Below are positions 8,398 to 16,700 of a stretch of 62,424 nucleotides of DNA, in pieces (within the stretch, counting starts at the first letter, position 1; each line of letters opens with the position of its first letter). The notes below the pieces were generated by a model. The model did not search any database. It saw nothing but the letters and a program-made list of their open reading frames with translations, and had not been told where the DNA came from. Location of the stretch: the NCBI GenBank assembly GCA_902793285.1, contig CADBCV010000010.1, forward strand, positions 1 to 62,424, in the 5' to 3' direction. This DNA comes from Oscillospiraceae bacterium. GTDB taxonomy: Bacteria > Bacillota > Clostridia > Oscillospirales > Oscillospiraceae. A program made the position numbers and the translations under genes.

Positions 8398-8562
8398 TAA
8401 GGCAACACCGCACAATCCGCCTTCGGCATCTTTCGGAAAAATCACGCTCTGATTTTGTCACTTTTTCTTGCAATACACAAAGTATTCCTGCGAAAAATTG
8501 CCTTCATCAGAACCTGATTTTTCTCGAAATCTGCTCTTGCCGAATTATGCGGTATTGCCTTA
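8398..8562. repeat. 165-bp palindromic MITE-like repeat
   Basis: The ends are inverted: TAAGGCAACACCGCACAATC at 8398 against TAAGGCAATACCGCATAATT read back from 8562. The similarity continues inward (TCAGAxCxTGATTTTTC on both arms) to a small central hairpin AATAC-ACAAA-GTATT near 8480. The whole element can therefore fold into one long imperfect hairpin. It separates the secreted-protein gene from the ABC permease gene and carries no coding capacity. Confidence 0.75.
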
Positions 8563-8580
8563 TATGATTCCCTGACAGTA

Positions 8581-11490
8581 TCAAAGCACATCCGAGAGCT
8601 TCAGATACTTGACCCGCCGGAGGGCGGCACTGCTGATAAGGGCGGAGAAGCCCGCCGTGATGAGCGCCGAATAGACATAGGTGCGCAGATCCGGCTCGTG
8701 CACGAACTGCATGTACGGCCCCTCGGTGACCGGCAGGGCGTGCAGACCGGCAAAATGCCCGCCCACAAGCCCGAGCAGGATGCCGAACGCCGTCGTCACC
8801 ACAAGATCCCAGGACACATAGGTCACGCACTCGCGCACCGTGAAGCCGTTGATACGCATGATGGTGAGCTCCTTCGTCTTCCGGTTGATGTAGGTCACAG
8901 ACAGATTCATCACGATGAAGTAGGCCATCACGCCCGCGAGCCCCAGCAGCAGGAAGATCGCCGCGTTCAGAACGGAGGACAGGCTGTCAAGGCGTGCGCG
9001 GTCGGCCGTGGCGTCCCTGATGCGCAGAAAGCCGTCCACCCCGCGCAGCTCCCCGAGGCTCTCAAGGCTGAGATCCCCCAGCTTGACAAGCGCGCAGTTT
9101 TGCGCGGCCTCCGTGCCGAATACGCGCGCATAGCATTCCGGCGTGAAGAAGAGCAGGTTCCCAAAGTGGTTGGTGAACACGCCGGAGATGGGGATGGTAT
9201 GGGTTGCGAGGGCAGCGTCATAGGCGAGGAGCATGTCCCCGGGCTTCAGGCCCTGATAGCTGCTCATGCGGCTCGGGATCAGAACGCCGGCAGGCGACGG
9301 CCGGACGGGCTCGCCGGTCGCGGGATCTGTGAGCCCGTAGATCCCGTCGAGAGTCTCCGGCTCCGCGACGATGGCCGTGGCGGAGCTCACGCTGCCGCCG
9401 TTTCTGAAAACAAAGTCGTATCTCCCGACGAGGGCATAGGAAAGCCCCTTCCCGTCGAGAAACGCCGTAATCCCGGCGGAAGCCCCCTCCGTATCCGGGT
9501 CAAAGTAGATCTCCGCCTGGTAGCGTATGATCTGGCCGAATTGCCGGTCGTTCACCCGCTCGATGGCGTACTTGATCGTAAACCCGGCCGTGAGCAGCAG
9601 ACAGCAGCCGGCGATGCTGACGATCGTGACCAGCACGCGCCTGAGATCGGTGCGGAGGTTGCGGTAGATAAGCCTTGTATAGAGCCCCCGGCTGGAGGAG
9701 CGGCGGCTGCTTTTGCGCCGGAGGGCGGGCTGCTCACCCTGGAGGAGGCGGATCGCCGGGATGCGGATGAGCCCCGCGCAGGCAAACCAGACCGAGACCA
9801 CCGCGGCAAGCGGCATGAGGAGCGAGACAGCTGCGGTCTCCACGGGCTTGAAGCAGAGCGGGATGGAATCGAGGACAAAGAAGGGCTCGTAATTGGAAAG
9901 GAATCTTCTCTGCACCACAAAATACGTGAGCGCGACGCCCAGCGCAACGGCGGTAACGGCGGCGCTCGCCCCGAAAAAGAGGTACTTTGCCAGCACCTCC
10001 CGGTTATAAAGGCCGAGGGCCTTGGAGGTCCCGATGAGCGGGCGCTGCTCCTCCACCATGCGCCCGACCGTGGCGTAGATCACAAGGGCCGCGATCACAA
10101 GGAAGAGACTCGAGAAGGTATAGCTCATGGAGGAGAGGCCGTTTGCCTGGTTCTCGGCGAAAACATAACCCGCGTTGCCGCGGTTGTCCAGGACGAGCCA
10201 GCGGCATTCGCCGACATTTCCAAGCTGCTCCTGCGCCTCGCGGAGCTTTTGGAGGCCGTCCTGATACTGGGCCCGGCCTTCCTCGTATTTTCGAAGCCCC
10301 GCGGCATATTCCTCTTCGCCGGCCTGGAGCTTTTTCAGGTTCGCGTTATAGAGGGTGAGCCCGTCCAGATACTCCTCGCCCGCGGTGTACCAGGCGGTCC
10401 GCCCCTCGCCGTACTTGCGCGTCCCGTCCCTGTACTGGGTGATGAGACTCGTAAGCTCACCCGGGAGAACGTCCATTTCCGCCTGGCTGATCTGCTCGGC
10501 CGCCAGTCTGAGCAGGGGCGGCACGGCGGCGAGCGTGTACTCGGCCTCACCCAGCGCGCGCGCCCCTTCGTCAAGCTGGCGCTTTATCGCGATCAGCTCA
10601 AGCTCCGCCTTGTGAAGCTCGCGCCTGCCTTCGTCAAGCTGGCGCCGCACGTCGGCAAGCGTCTCTTCGGCGTGCTCAAGCTCGGCCTTCGCCTCGTCAA
10701 GCTTTTCCTGCCCCGCGCGGATCTCCTCCTCATACACGGCGGTGATCTTCCGCTCCCGTGCCCCGGTCCGCTCTTCCGACAGGGCGAGGACGGCTTCCCG
10801 CACGGGCTCCACCGCCGCGCTGTAGGCGCCGGCGTAGCGGTAGGCCGGGGCGTCCTTCACGTGCAGGCGCAGCTTCATGAACGCGCCGTTCAGGCCCTCA
10901 AGATTGAAGCTCTCCCGCGTCACCAAGAGATACGGGGCCTCGGGCAGCTCAAAGCTGATGTGGTCCGGGTGGCGGAAAAAGCCGGTGACGGTGAACGTTG
11001 TGCTGTGTAAAAGCGCTGTCCCCGCGGCCGTGGGGTTCTCCACCCGGAGGGTGTCCCCCACGTGCAGGCCGAGCGACTTCTGAAGCTGCCGCTCCACGGC
11101 GCACTCCCCGGCGGCGGAGGGGAGACGCCCCTCCAGAAGCTCCGGTACGGAGATCTCCGCCGACAGGGTCTGGACCGCGACACTGGTCTCATGCTCTGTA
11201 TCCCGGAGCTTTGCCATGGCTGTCCACAGAGGCTCCGCACGCTCCACCCCGGGGACGGCGCGGACCGCCGCAAGGTCGTCCTCATCCAGAAGGAGGGAGG
11301 AGCTGATCTCAAGATCCCAGAGCCTATAGGCGTCGAAAAAGCCGGACGCCGCGTGCCGGATGGCCTCCGAGCTGTAAACGAGACTCAGATAGGCCACGAG
11401 CGCCACCATCCCGATCACCACAATGGAGGTCCAGGACACAAGCTGCTTTTTTACATTGCGGCGCGCGTCTGTAAACTGTGTTCTCGTCAT
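8581..11490 (-). CDS. FtsX/MacB-type ABC transporter permease with long coiled coil
   Basis: About 969 residues. There is an N-terminal membrane helix (LVSWTSIVVIGMVALVAYL), a MacB-like extracytoplasmic region, then about 200 residues of heptad-rich coiled coil (repeats such as AELEHAEETLADVRRQL). After these come membrane helices and a second FtsX unit ending with three C-terminal helices. This is the duplicated permease architecture of large lipoprotein/peptide exporters or mechanotransmitters. The ATG at 11490 starts five bases after the ATPase stop; a GTG at 11502 that overlaps the ATPase gene is the alternative. It is the last gene of the MBL-cyclase-ATPase-permease operon. Confidence 0.85.
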   Translation of the reverse strand: MTRTQFTDARRNVKKQLVSWTSIVVIGMVALVAYLSLVYSSEAIRHAASGFFDAYRLWDLEISSSLLLDEDDLAAVRAVPGVERAEPLWTAMAKLRDTEHETSVAVQTLSAEISVPELLEGRLPSAAGECAVERQLQKSLGLHVGDTLRVENPTAAGTALLHSTTFTVTGFFRHPDHISFELPEAPYLLVTRESFNLEGLNGAFMKLRLHVKDAPAYRYAGAYSAAVEPVREAVLALSEERTGARERKITAVYEEEIRAGQEKLDEAKAELEHAEETLADVRRQLDEGRRELHKAELELIAIKRQLDEGARALGEAEYTLAAVPPLLRLAAEQISQAEMDVLPGELTSLITQYRDGTRKYGEGRTAWYTAGEEYLDGLTLYNANLKKLQAGEEEYAAGLRKYEEGRAQYQDGLQKLREAQEQLGNVGECRWLVLDNRGNAGYVFAENQANGLSSMSYTFSSLFLVIAALVIYATVGRMVEEQRPLIGTSKALGLYNREVLAKYLFFGASAAVTAVALGVALTYFVVQRRFLSNYEPFFVLDSIPLCFKPVETAAVSLLMPLAAVVSVWFACAGLIRIPAIRLLQGEQPALRRKSSRRSSSRGLYTRLIYRNLRTDLRRVLVTIVSIAGCCLLLTAGFTIKYAIERVNDRQFGQIIRYQAEIYFDPDTEGASAGITAFLDGKGLSYALVGRYDFVFRNGGSVSSATAIVAEPETLDGIYGLTDPATGEPVRPSPAGVLIPSRMSSYQGLKPGDMLLAYDAALATHTIPISGVFTNHFGNLLFFTPECYARVFGTEAAQNCALVKLGDLSLESLGELRGVDGFLRIRDATADRARLDSLSSVLNAAIFLLLGLAGVMAYFIVMNLSVTYINRKTKELTIMRINGFTVRECVTYVSWDLVVTTAFGILLGLVGGHFAGLHALPVTEGPYMQFVHEPDLRTYVYSALITAGFSALISSAALRRVKYLKLSDVL

Positions 11491-11495
11491 GGCGC

Positions 11496-12719
11496 TTACC
11501 ACACAAGCTCGGATGCGCTGAGGGGGTGGAGGTTCACCTTGATGCTGGAGACCTTCCCGTCGCGCAGCTTGATGACCCGGTCTGCCATTTTGGCGATCTC
11601 CGGGTTGTGGGTGATCATCATGATCGTCGCGCCGAGCTGGCGCTTGACCTCCTCAAACACCGACAGCACCTCGATGCTGGTCTGGTAGTCGAGCGCGGCT
11701 GTGGGCTCGTCGGCAAAGATGATCTTCGGGCGCTTGACGATGGCGCGGGCGATGGCGACGCGCTGCTGCTGCCCGCCGGAGAGGGCGGCGGGGTAGTTTC
11801 CCGCCCGGTCCGTGAGCCCCACCTTGGCGATGGCCTCGGCGGCGGGCATGGAGTTCGGCGCGATGTCCGCGATGAACTGCACGTTCTCCAGCGCCGTCAG
11901 ATTGGGCATGAGGTTGTAGGACTGGAACACAAAGCCCAGATATTCCCGGCGAAAGCGCGTGAGCTCCTTGTCCCCCGGGTGCGAGAAATCCTTCCCGTCG
12001 ATGGTGAGCTGCCCGTCGGTGAGAAAGTCCATGCCGCCGATGATGTTCACCATCGTGGACTTGCCGCAGCCGGATTCGCCCAGCACGACCACAAACTCGT
12101 TCTTGTACACGTCCAGATTGATGCCCCGGAGCACATGGGACACCCCATCGCCGGAGGGAAAGTCCTTCGTGACGCCCCGCAGGGAGATGATGACCTCCTT
12201 CTCGGCACCGGGGCGAAAGTCGAGCCCCTTGTCCTCCATGGCGATCGCCGCGAGGGACGCCAGCGCCTCACAGAGGTTCAGATCCTCCGCATCGAAGGGA
12301 CTGCCGTCCGTTTTGTTGATGACCTGGACACAGCCGATGGTCTCCGCGCTGTTTTTGAGCGGGACGCAGAGAATGCTCCGGGTCTCAAAGCCGGACTCCT
12401 CATCCACGCTGCGGCTGAAGCGCGCGTCCCCGGCGGCATCCGCCACAAGGAGAGACTCCCCGCTCTGCGCCACGCGGCCCGCGATGCCCTGGCCTTTTTC
12501 GATGGTGATGCCGGTGATGTCCACAGGCCCGTGGTTATAGAGCGGATAGAGGCGGCTGCCCGCCCTGTCCAAAAGCCAGATGGTCCCCGCCTCGCAGGGG
12601 AGTGTGCGGATGATATACTCCAGGCTTGCCGAGAGGGCGTCGTCCAACGCGGCGGCGTTCTGCAGCTCCTGCGTAAGGTGCCAGATCGCCCGGGTAAAGC
12701 GCGTCTTTCTGTCTGCCAT
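11496..12719 (-). CDS. GAF domain fused to an ABC transporter ATPase (LolD/MacB type)
   Basis: The start at 12719 (MADRKTRFTRAIWHLTQEL) follows GAGGAGG at a seven-base spacing; the longer open frame upstream overlaps the cyclase gene and is not needed. Residues 1-155 form a GAF sensor domain (ending around NKTDGSPFDAEDLNL). Residues from about 175 form an ABC ATPase with Walker A GESGCGKST, signature LSGGQQQRVAIARA, Walker B IIFADEPTAAL and switch His. A GAF domain N-terminal to a MacB-type ATPase is unusual. GAF domains often bind cyclic nucleotides, and the gene just upstream encodes a nucleotide cyclase, so ligand-gated transport is a reasonable inference. Confidence 0.9.
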   Translation of the reverse strand: MADRKTRFTRAIWHLTQELQNAAALDDALSASLEYIIRTLPCEAGTIWLLDRAGSRLYPLYNHGPVDITGITIEKGQGIAGRVAQSGESLLVADAAGDARFSRSVDEESGFETRSILCVPLKNSAETIGCVQVINKTDGSPFDAEDLNLCEALASLAAIAMEDKGLDFRPGAEKEVIISLRGVTKDFPSGDGVSHVLRGINLDVYKNEFVVVLGESGCGKSTMVNIIGGMDFLTDGQLTIDGKDFSHPGDKELTRFRREYLGFVFQSYNLMPNLTALENVQFIADIAPNSMPAAEAIAKVGLTDRAGNYPAALSGGQQQRVAIARAIVKRPKIIFADEPTAALDYQTSIEVLSVFEEVKRQLGATIMMITHNPEIAKMADRVIKLRDGKVSSIKVNLHPLSASELVW

Positions 12720-12730
12720 GTCGCGCCTCC

Positions 12731-13474
12731 TCAAAGCCAATGTGTTCCGTAACCCACCACGTCGTGCAGCTGGATCTCCTCCCGGATGCCCTTGGGCTTT
12801 ACCCACATTGTGCCCGCCTCGTTTACATGGACGAGATCGCCCGCGGCCTTCAGATGCTCTGTCGTCACGAGGATCTGCCCGCCCGCCGTGCAGCCCTGCA
12901 CCCGGGAGGCGAGATTGACGTTTCGCCCGATCATGTCGTATTTCATCCGCGTCTCGGAGCCGATGCTACCGAGAATCGCCTCGCCCGTGTGCAGGCCGAT
13001 GCCCATGGCAAGCTCGGGGTAGCCCTGCTCCCGGTTCCAGGCGTTCACGGCCCCCATGCGCCGCTGCATGGCGACGGCACAGGCGGTGGCGTCCCGGGCG
13101 GAGAGCTCGTTTTCGCGCGGCGCGCCGAAGACGACGACGATAGCGTCGCCAACGAATTCCAGAATGTTGCCGCGCCAGGCGTTGATGATCTCAATCATTT
13201 CGCCGAGATAGTGGTTGAGCATTCGGATGAAATCCACGGCGTCCATCTGTTCGGACAGCTCCGTGGAGCGGCGCAGATCGCTGAACAGGATCGAGACAAT
13301 CCGCCGCTCGCCCTCGATGCACACGTCATCCCGGTGCTCCAGGATCTCCTCCAGCACCTCGTCGGTGAGATAGCGCCCGAAGGTGCTGCGTATAAAGCTG
13401 TCCCGCTGACGCAGAGTCTCACGCAGGTGCTCGTTCTCCGCCCGCAGCGCGTCCAGTTCCGTAGTCGTTGTCAC
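12731..13474 (-). CDS. Class III adenylate/guanylate cyclase, soluble
   Basis: The 247-residue protein opens with a short coiled coil, then the FGRYLTDEVLEEIL motif that precedes many class III cyclase domains. The catalytic set looks complete: metal-binding Asp in SILFSDLRRST and in EFVGDAIVVVFG, Lys and Asp in RMKYDMIG (base selection, adenine-like), and Asn and Arg in NVNLASR. There is no membrane segment, so it is cytosolic. It starts with GTG at 13474, sharing GTGA with the MBL stop, and ends 11 bases before the GAF-ATPase start, so expression is coupled to both. Confidence 0.9.
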   Translation of the reverse strand: MTTTTELDALRAENEHLRETLRQRDSFIRSTFGRYLTDEVLEEILEHRDDVCIEGERRIVSILFSDLRRSTELSEQMDAVDFIRMLNHYLGEMIEIINAWRGNILEFVGDAIVVVFGAPRENELSARDATACAVAMQRRMGAVNAWNREQGYPELAMGIGLHTGEAILGSIGSETRMKYDMIGRNVNLASRVQGCTAGGQILVTTEHLKAAGDLVHVNEAGTMWVKPKGIREEIQLHDVVGYGTHWL

Positions 13475-14262
13475 AGATTGATCTCCTCCCCCTGCCGGGC
13501 GTAGCGCACATCCGCTCTCCTGAGCTCCCGCTCCCGGCGCAAAAGCTCCTCATCCGTAGCGTGGGGATCATGGTGGATGAGAAGAAGCCGCTCTGCCCCG
13601 CTCCTTTCCAGAAGCTCGATCCCTTTCCCGGCGGTCGAATGCCCAAAGCCCCGCCGCTTTTCGTATTCGGCGCGGGTATACTGCGCGTCGTAGAGGATCA
13701 GCGCCGCGCCCCGGCTGAACGCGGTGAGCGCCTCAAAGGACGCCTCGTCCGGCTCATAGTCTGTCACATAGACGAGGGCCTTTCCGCCGTAGCGAAGGCG
13801 GAAGATCACGCACCCGCCGGGGTGCCGGCCCTGCATGGTGTCGATTTCGATCTCCCCGACGGAGAAGGCGCGGGGGATCGTCTCAATGTCCAGCCTGCCC
13901 GCGTAATCCGTCAGCCGCAGCGGCCAGAAGGGTGGGGCGTAGAGCGCGGCCAGCAGCTCCCCGGCTTCCGCGGCGGAGCTGCACGGGAGCCGCAGCCTTG
14001 TCACGGCACCCTTTTCGGAAAGCCGCGGATACATGCCGAGCCCCAGAATATGGTCCAGATGCAGGTGGCTCAACAGAATGACCGGGGCCTTTCCGGAAAG
14101 CTCCGGCGCAAAAATGAGACCGCTGCCCGCGTCGAGAAACACATGCTCGCCCCCGGCCTCTACCAGGTAGCAGGAGGTGTCGCCGCCGAACACGGAGCTG
14201 CGGCACACGGGGACAGAGCCGCGCGCGCCCAGCACGGTGAGACGGAAATCAGAATGGTCCAT
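13471..14262 (-). CDS. MBL-fold metallo-hydrolase
   Basis: The 263-residue protein has the metallo-beta-lactamase metal motif SHLHLDHILG (His66, His68, Asp70, His71), a later His in GRHPGG, Asp in YVTDYEPDE and DAQYT, and the GFGHST and LIHHDP motifs. This is the COG1235-like group of MBL hydrolases, several of which are phosphodiesterases. It is the first gene of the operon and overlaps the cyclase by four bases. A role in degrading the cyclase product is an inference from that coupling. A general phosphodiesterase is the alternative. Confidence 0.88.
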   Translation of the reverse strand: MDHSDFRLTVLGARGSVPVCRSSVFGGDTSCYLVEAGGEHVFLDAGSGLIFAPELSGKAPVILLSHLHLDHILGLGMYPRLSEKGAVTRLRLPCSSAAEAGELLAALYAPPFWPLRLTDYAGRLDIETIPRAFSVGEIEIDTMQGRHPGGCVIFRLRYGGKALVYVTDYEPDEASFEALTAFSRGAALILYDAQYTRAEYEKRRGFGHSTAGKGIELLERSGAERLLLIHHDPHATDEELLRRERELRRADVRYARQGEEINL

Positions 14263-14296
14263 AGAAAACGCTCCTCAGACCCCGGCCAAAGCCGGG

Positions 14297-14320
14297 ACAG
14301 ATCATCGCTGAATGATCTGT
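14297..14320 (-). promoter_or_regulatory. Inverted repeat at the transcription start (candidate operator)
   Basis: ACAGATCAT and ATGATCTGT form perfect 9-base arms separated by six bases. They lie immediately downstream of the -10 box of the MBL-cyclase operon, so they span the expected start point. This could be a repressor operator or a 5' leader hairpin. Confidence 0.45.
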
Positions 14321-14349
14321 ATTATACTTCCTTTCTATGGCAAAAGCAA
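14321..14349 (-). promoter_or_regulatory. Promoter of the MBL-cyclase-ABC operon
   Basis: On the minus strand: TTGCTT (14349-14344), 17-base spacer, TATAAT (14326-14321). The leader to the ATG at 14262 is about 50 bases. Confidence 0.75.
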
Positions 14350-14355
14350 GAAGAA

Positions 14356-14384
14356 GCGCCGCCCCGACCGTGTCGGAGCGGCGA
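14356..14384 (-). terminator. Terminator of the VTC-DUF4956 unit
   Basis: On the minus strand CGCCGCTCCGAC pairs with GTCGGGGCGGCG, followed by CTTCTTCTT. It lies just downstream of the DUF4956 stop and overlaps the start of the next promoter region. Confidence 0.7.
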
Positions 14385-14405
14385 TGTATATAAAGCGGGC
14401 GGCGC

Positions 14406-15071
14406 TTACAGGGCATCCTTGACCACGGGCCTGCCGCAGACGATGTTGAGATTCCCGTTGCGGCAGCGGATCTCGTCGAGAAAGGCTTTGAGCCTGTGCT
14501 CGTCCCGCAGCACGATCCGGTACTCCAGCTCGTAGAGCGTGCCCATGTTGCTGGTCTTCACGCGCTCAAGCTCGGAGGAGACGGTGTAGGTCTGGAAGAG
14601 ATCGTCGAACAGACCGTCGTAGTCCTGATTCTCCCCGATGGTGATCTTGAGTGTGCGCACATTCTCCGCCGCGGCGCCGAAGCGCAGGACCTGGAGAGCA
14701 AGCAGAAACGCCGCCATGATGACGAAGAACAAAACCGCCGCCGCCACATAGCCCATCCCGGTGGCAAGGCCGATGGCCATGGCGAGGAAGATAAGGCTGA
14801 TCTCCCGCGCGGACCCGGAGGCGGAGCGGAAGCGCACCAGCCCGAAGGCCCCGGCCACGGCGACACCGGTGCCGATGTTCCCGTTGACGAGCATGATGAT
14901 GACCTGTACCACCGCCGGCAGCATCGCAAGGGCGAGCGCAAAACTCTGGCTGCTCTTCTCCTTCACCTGGCTCAGAAGCGCCGTCAGCACGCCGAGCACA
15001 AGGCTCACCGCCGTGCAGAGGAGAAAGGACGTGAGGGTGATCTCCGTCCCCGTGATGATCGTGTTAAGCAT
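14406..15071 (-). CDS. DUF4956 membrane protein
   Basis: The 221-residue protein has about four N-terminal membrane helices (first two TLTSFLLCTAVSLVLGVLTA and FALALAMLPAVVQVIIMLVN) and the family hallmark GLVRFRSASG between helices. A cytosolic C-terminal domain of about 80 residues contains ENQDYDGLFDDLFQ. DUF4956 proteins are commonly encoded with VTC-domain proteins and CotH kinases in Firmicutes. The start overlaps the VTC gene by eight bases. Function is unknown; a membrane partner of the VTC protein is likely. Confidence 0.85.
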   Translation of the reverse strand: MLNTIITGTEITLTSFLLCTAVSLVLGVLTALLSQVKEKSSQSFALALAMLPAVVQVIIMLVNGNIGTGVAVAGAFGLVRFRSASGSAREISLIFLAMAIGLATGMGYVAAAVLFFVIMAAFLLALQVLRFGAAAENVRTLKITIGENQDYDGLFDDLFQTYTVSSELERVKTSNMGTLYELEYRIVLRDEHRLKAFLDEIRCRNGNLNIVCGRPVVKDAL

Positions 15072-15798
15072 AGTGTTTTACCTCCGGCCAATAATTTCCG
15101 TACACGGGCGCTTCGCCCAGCAGAGATTTGTAATAGGTTCCGTATTTGGAGAAGGACGTGGGATAGATCCCGTTCTCGCTCAAAAGATGCGAAAGCCAGA
15201 GCGGCGCGCCGCCCGTGAACTTGAGCTCCATGAGGATGCTCTCCCGGGGGAGGATGAGCTCCCCAAAATCCCCTGCACGCAGATCGAGATCCCAGCTCCG
15301 GCCGCGCAGATTCGTGTCGAACGTGATGCGAAGCTCGCTGTCCTCGATCCCGGCCCAGGCCTCACGGTCATAGCCGATGTAGACCGCGGGCTGCGGCTTC
15401 CAGACGTGCAGAAACCAGTTGATCTCCCGGCTGATCTGGTCATCCCCGAGGAGCTTCCCGCGGCTGATGCTCTTTGCGGCCTCGGCTGCGTTTACGGTCA
15501 CGCGCCGCTTGTAGACGACGCCGTCGTATTTTTTCTTGAGCTCCACAAAGGCCGTGTCCCGCCCGCCCGGCACGCCGTAGCTGCGCAGGCGGAGCTTTTC
15601 CTTGTAGACGGGCTTTTCAAGACTTGTCCGCACGAGGGAGAAGTCCTCTGTGTCGCAGTAGATGCTGCAGATGGTGTAGCGGCTGTATACATCGGGCTTC
15701 ACATAGGCCGCCATGCCGCGGCGCAAAGCCAGATATTGACTGATCGTGAGCAGGTACTTGACCTCCACACGCTGAAAGCTGTTTTGAATGGCACTCAT
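15064..15798 (-). CDS. VTC-domain (polyphosphate polymerase-type) protein
   Basis: The 244-residue protein carries the VTC fold: basic strand residues in RVEVKYLLT, YKEKLRLRSYG and ELKKKYDGVVYKRR, with acidic metal ligands in the later MELKFTGG. In yeast Vtc4 this tunnel domain polymerises ATP gamma-phosphate into polyphosphate. Bacterial VTC proteins next to DUF4956 and CotH have mostly untested roles. AAGGAGG precedes the ATG at 15798. The operon is divergent from a two-component system whose last gene encodes a secreted carbohydrate-binding protein. Confidence 0.85.
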   Translation of the reverse strand: MSAIQNSFQRVEVKYLLTISQYLALRRGMAAYVKPDVYSRYTICSIYCDTEDFSLVRTSLEKPVYKEKLRLRSYGVPGGRDTAFVELKKKYDGVVYKRRVTVNAAEAAKSISRGKLLGDDQISREINWFLHVWKPQPAVYIGYDREAWAGIEDSELRITFDTNLRGRSWDLDLRAGDFGELILPRESILMELKFTGGAPLWLSHLLSENGIYPTSFSKYGTYYKSLLGEAPVYGNYWPEVKHYA

Positions 15799-15943
15799 GA
15801 AAGTCGCCTCCTTGCCTCACGGGCTTTCTCGTCCGTTGTGGCTGTATCATAGCAGACGGGGCGGCGGGAAGTCTCCGAGAAACAGCGGCGAAATTTACAA
15901 AATTTATACGAAGCCCTGCGTACAATCTGCGGCAGGGCGCGTG

Positions 15944-15972
15944 TTGCTTTTCGGGGAGAGCAATGCTAATAT
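15944..15972 (+). promoter_or_regulatory. Promoter of the response-regulator operon
   Basis: TTGCTT (15944-15949), 17-base spacer, TAATAT (15967-15972). The -35 lies inside GCTTTTCGGGGAGA, a motif seen again upstream of the carbohydrate-binding gene (18063-18076). Confidence 0.65.
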
Positions 15973-16001
15973 AAAGAAAAACCATGCAAAGGACGGTCAA
16001 C

Positions 16002-16700
16002 ATGGCAGACACAAAAACCATCTACATCGCGGACGATGACGACAATATCCGTCAGGTGATCCGCACCTTTCTTCTGAGCGACGGCTACCTTGTGGAGGAT
16101 TTCCCCACGGGCGACCTGCTGCTCGCGCGCTTTCGGCAGGAGCCTGCGGACCTTGTGATCCTGGACGTGATGATGCCGGGCTCTGACGGCTTCACGGTCT
16201 GCACGGCGCTTCGCAAACTGAGCACCGTGCCCATCATCATGCTCACGGCCCGGGACTCGGAGAACGACTTTGCCATGGGTCTCGGCCTCGGCAGCGACGA
16301 CTACATCACAAAGCCCTTCTCCGCCATGGCGCTTCTGATGCGCGTGCGGGCCATCTTCCGCCGCATCGACTTCGAGAGCCAAAAGCACGCGGCGCCGGAA
16401 TCGGCGGCGGTACACGCCGGGCATCTCACACTGGATGAGGAGGGCCGCCATATTTTAAGGGACAGCGCGCCCCTCGCCCTCACGCCGACGGAGTATGAGG
16501 TGCTCCGCTACCTGATGCTCCACGCGGGGCAGGCTGTCTCGCGGGAGGAGCTTCTGACCGAGATCTGGGGCTTTGAGACCGCCGTGGAGACCCGCGCCAC
16601 CGACGATACCGTCCGCCGCCTCCGGCAGAAGCTCGACGGCTGCGGCGTGAGCATTGCGGCGGTCTGGGGCTTCGGTTTCCGGTTGGAGGAGAAGGCATGA
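16002..16700 (+). CDS. OmpR-family response regulator
   Basis: The receiver domain has ADDDDN near the N-terminus, phospho-acceptor Asp in LVILDVMMPG, Thr in MLTARD and Lys in YITKPF. The C-terminal winged helix contains LTPTEYEVLRYLMLHAGQ. I chose the ATG at 16002 because AAAGGA is eight bases upstream; an in-frame ATG at 15984 lies too near the promoter. It overlaps the kinase gene by ATGA. The likely target is the carbohydrate-binding gene downstream and perhaps its own promoter. Confidence 0.92.
   Translation: MADTKTIYIADDDDNIRQVIRTFLLSDGYLVEDFPTGDLLLARFRQEPADLVILDVMMPGSDGFTVCTALRKLSTVPIIMLTARDSENDFAMGLGLGSDDYITKPFSAMALLMRVRAIFRRIDFESQKHAAPESAAVHAGHLTLDEEGRHILRDSAPLALTPTEYEVLRYLMLHAGQAVSREELLTEIWGFETAVETRATDDTVRRLRQKLDGCGVSIAAVWGFGFRLEEKA

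Noticed and set aside
7510-8577. 13-base direct repeat GATTCCCTGACAG at 7510 and 8565 around the secreted-protein gene
   Set aside because: It looks at first like a transposition footprint, but the enclosed gene matches its surroundings in base composition and one copy abuts the palindromic element; 13 bases alone is weak evidence.
8698-11010. 770-residue open frame on the plus strand
   Set aside because: Antisense to the FtsX-type permease; Arg/His/Gly-rich with no domain.
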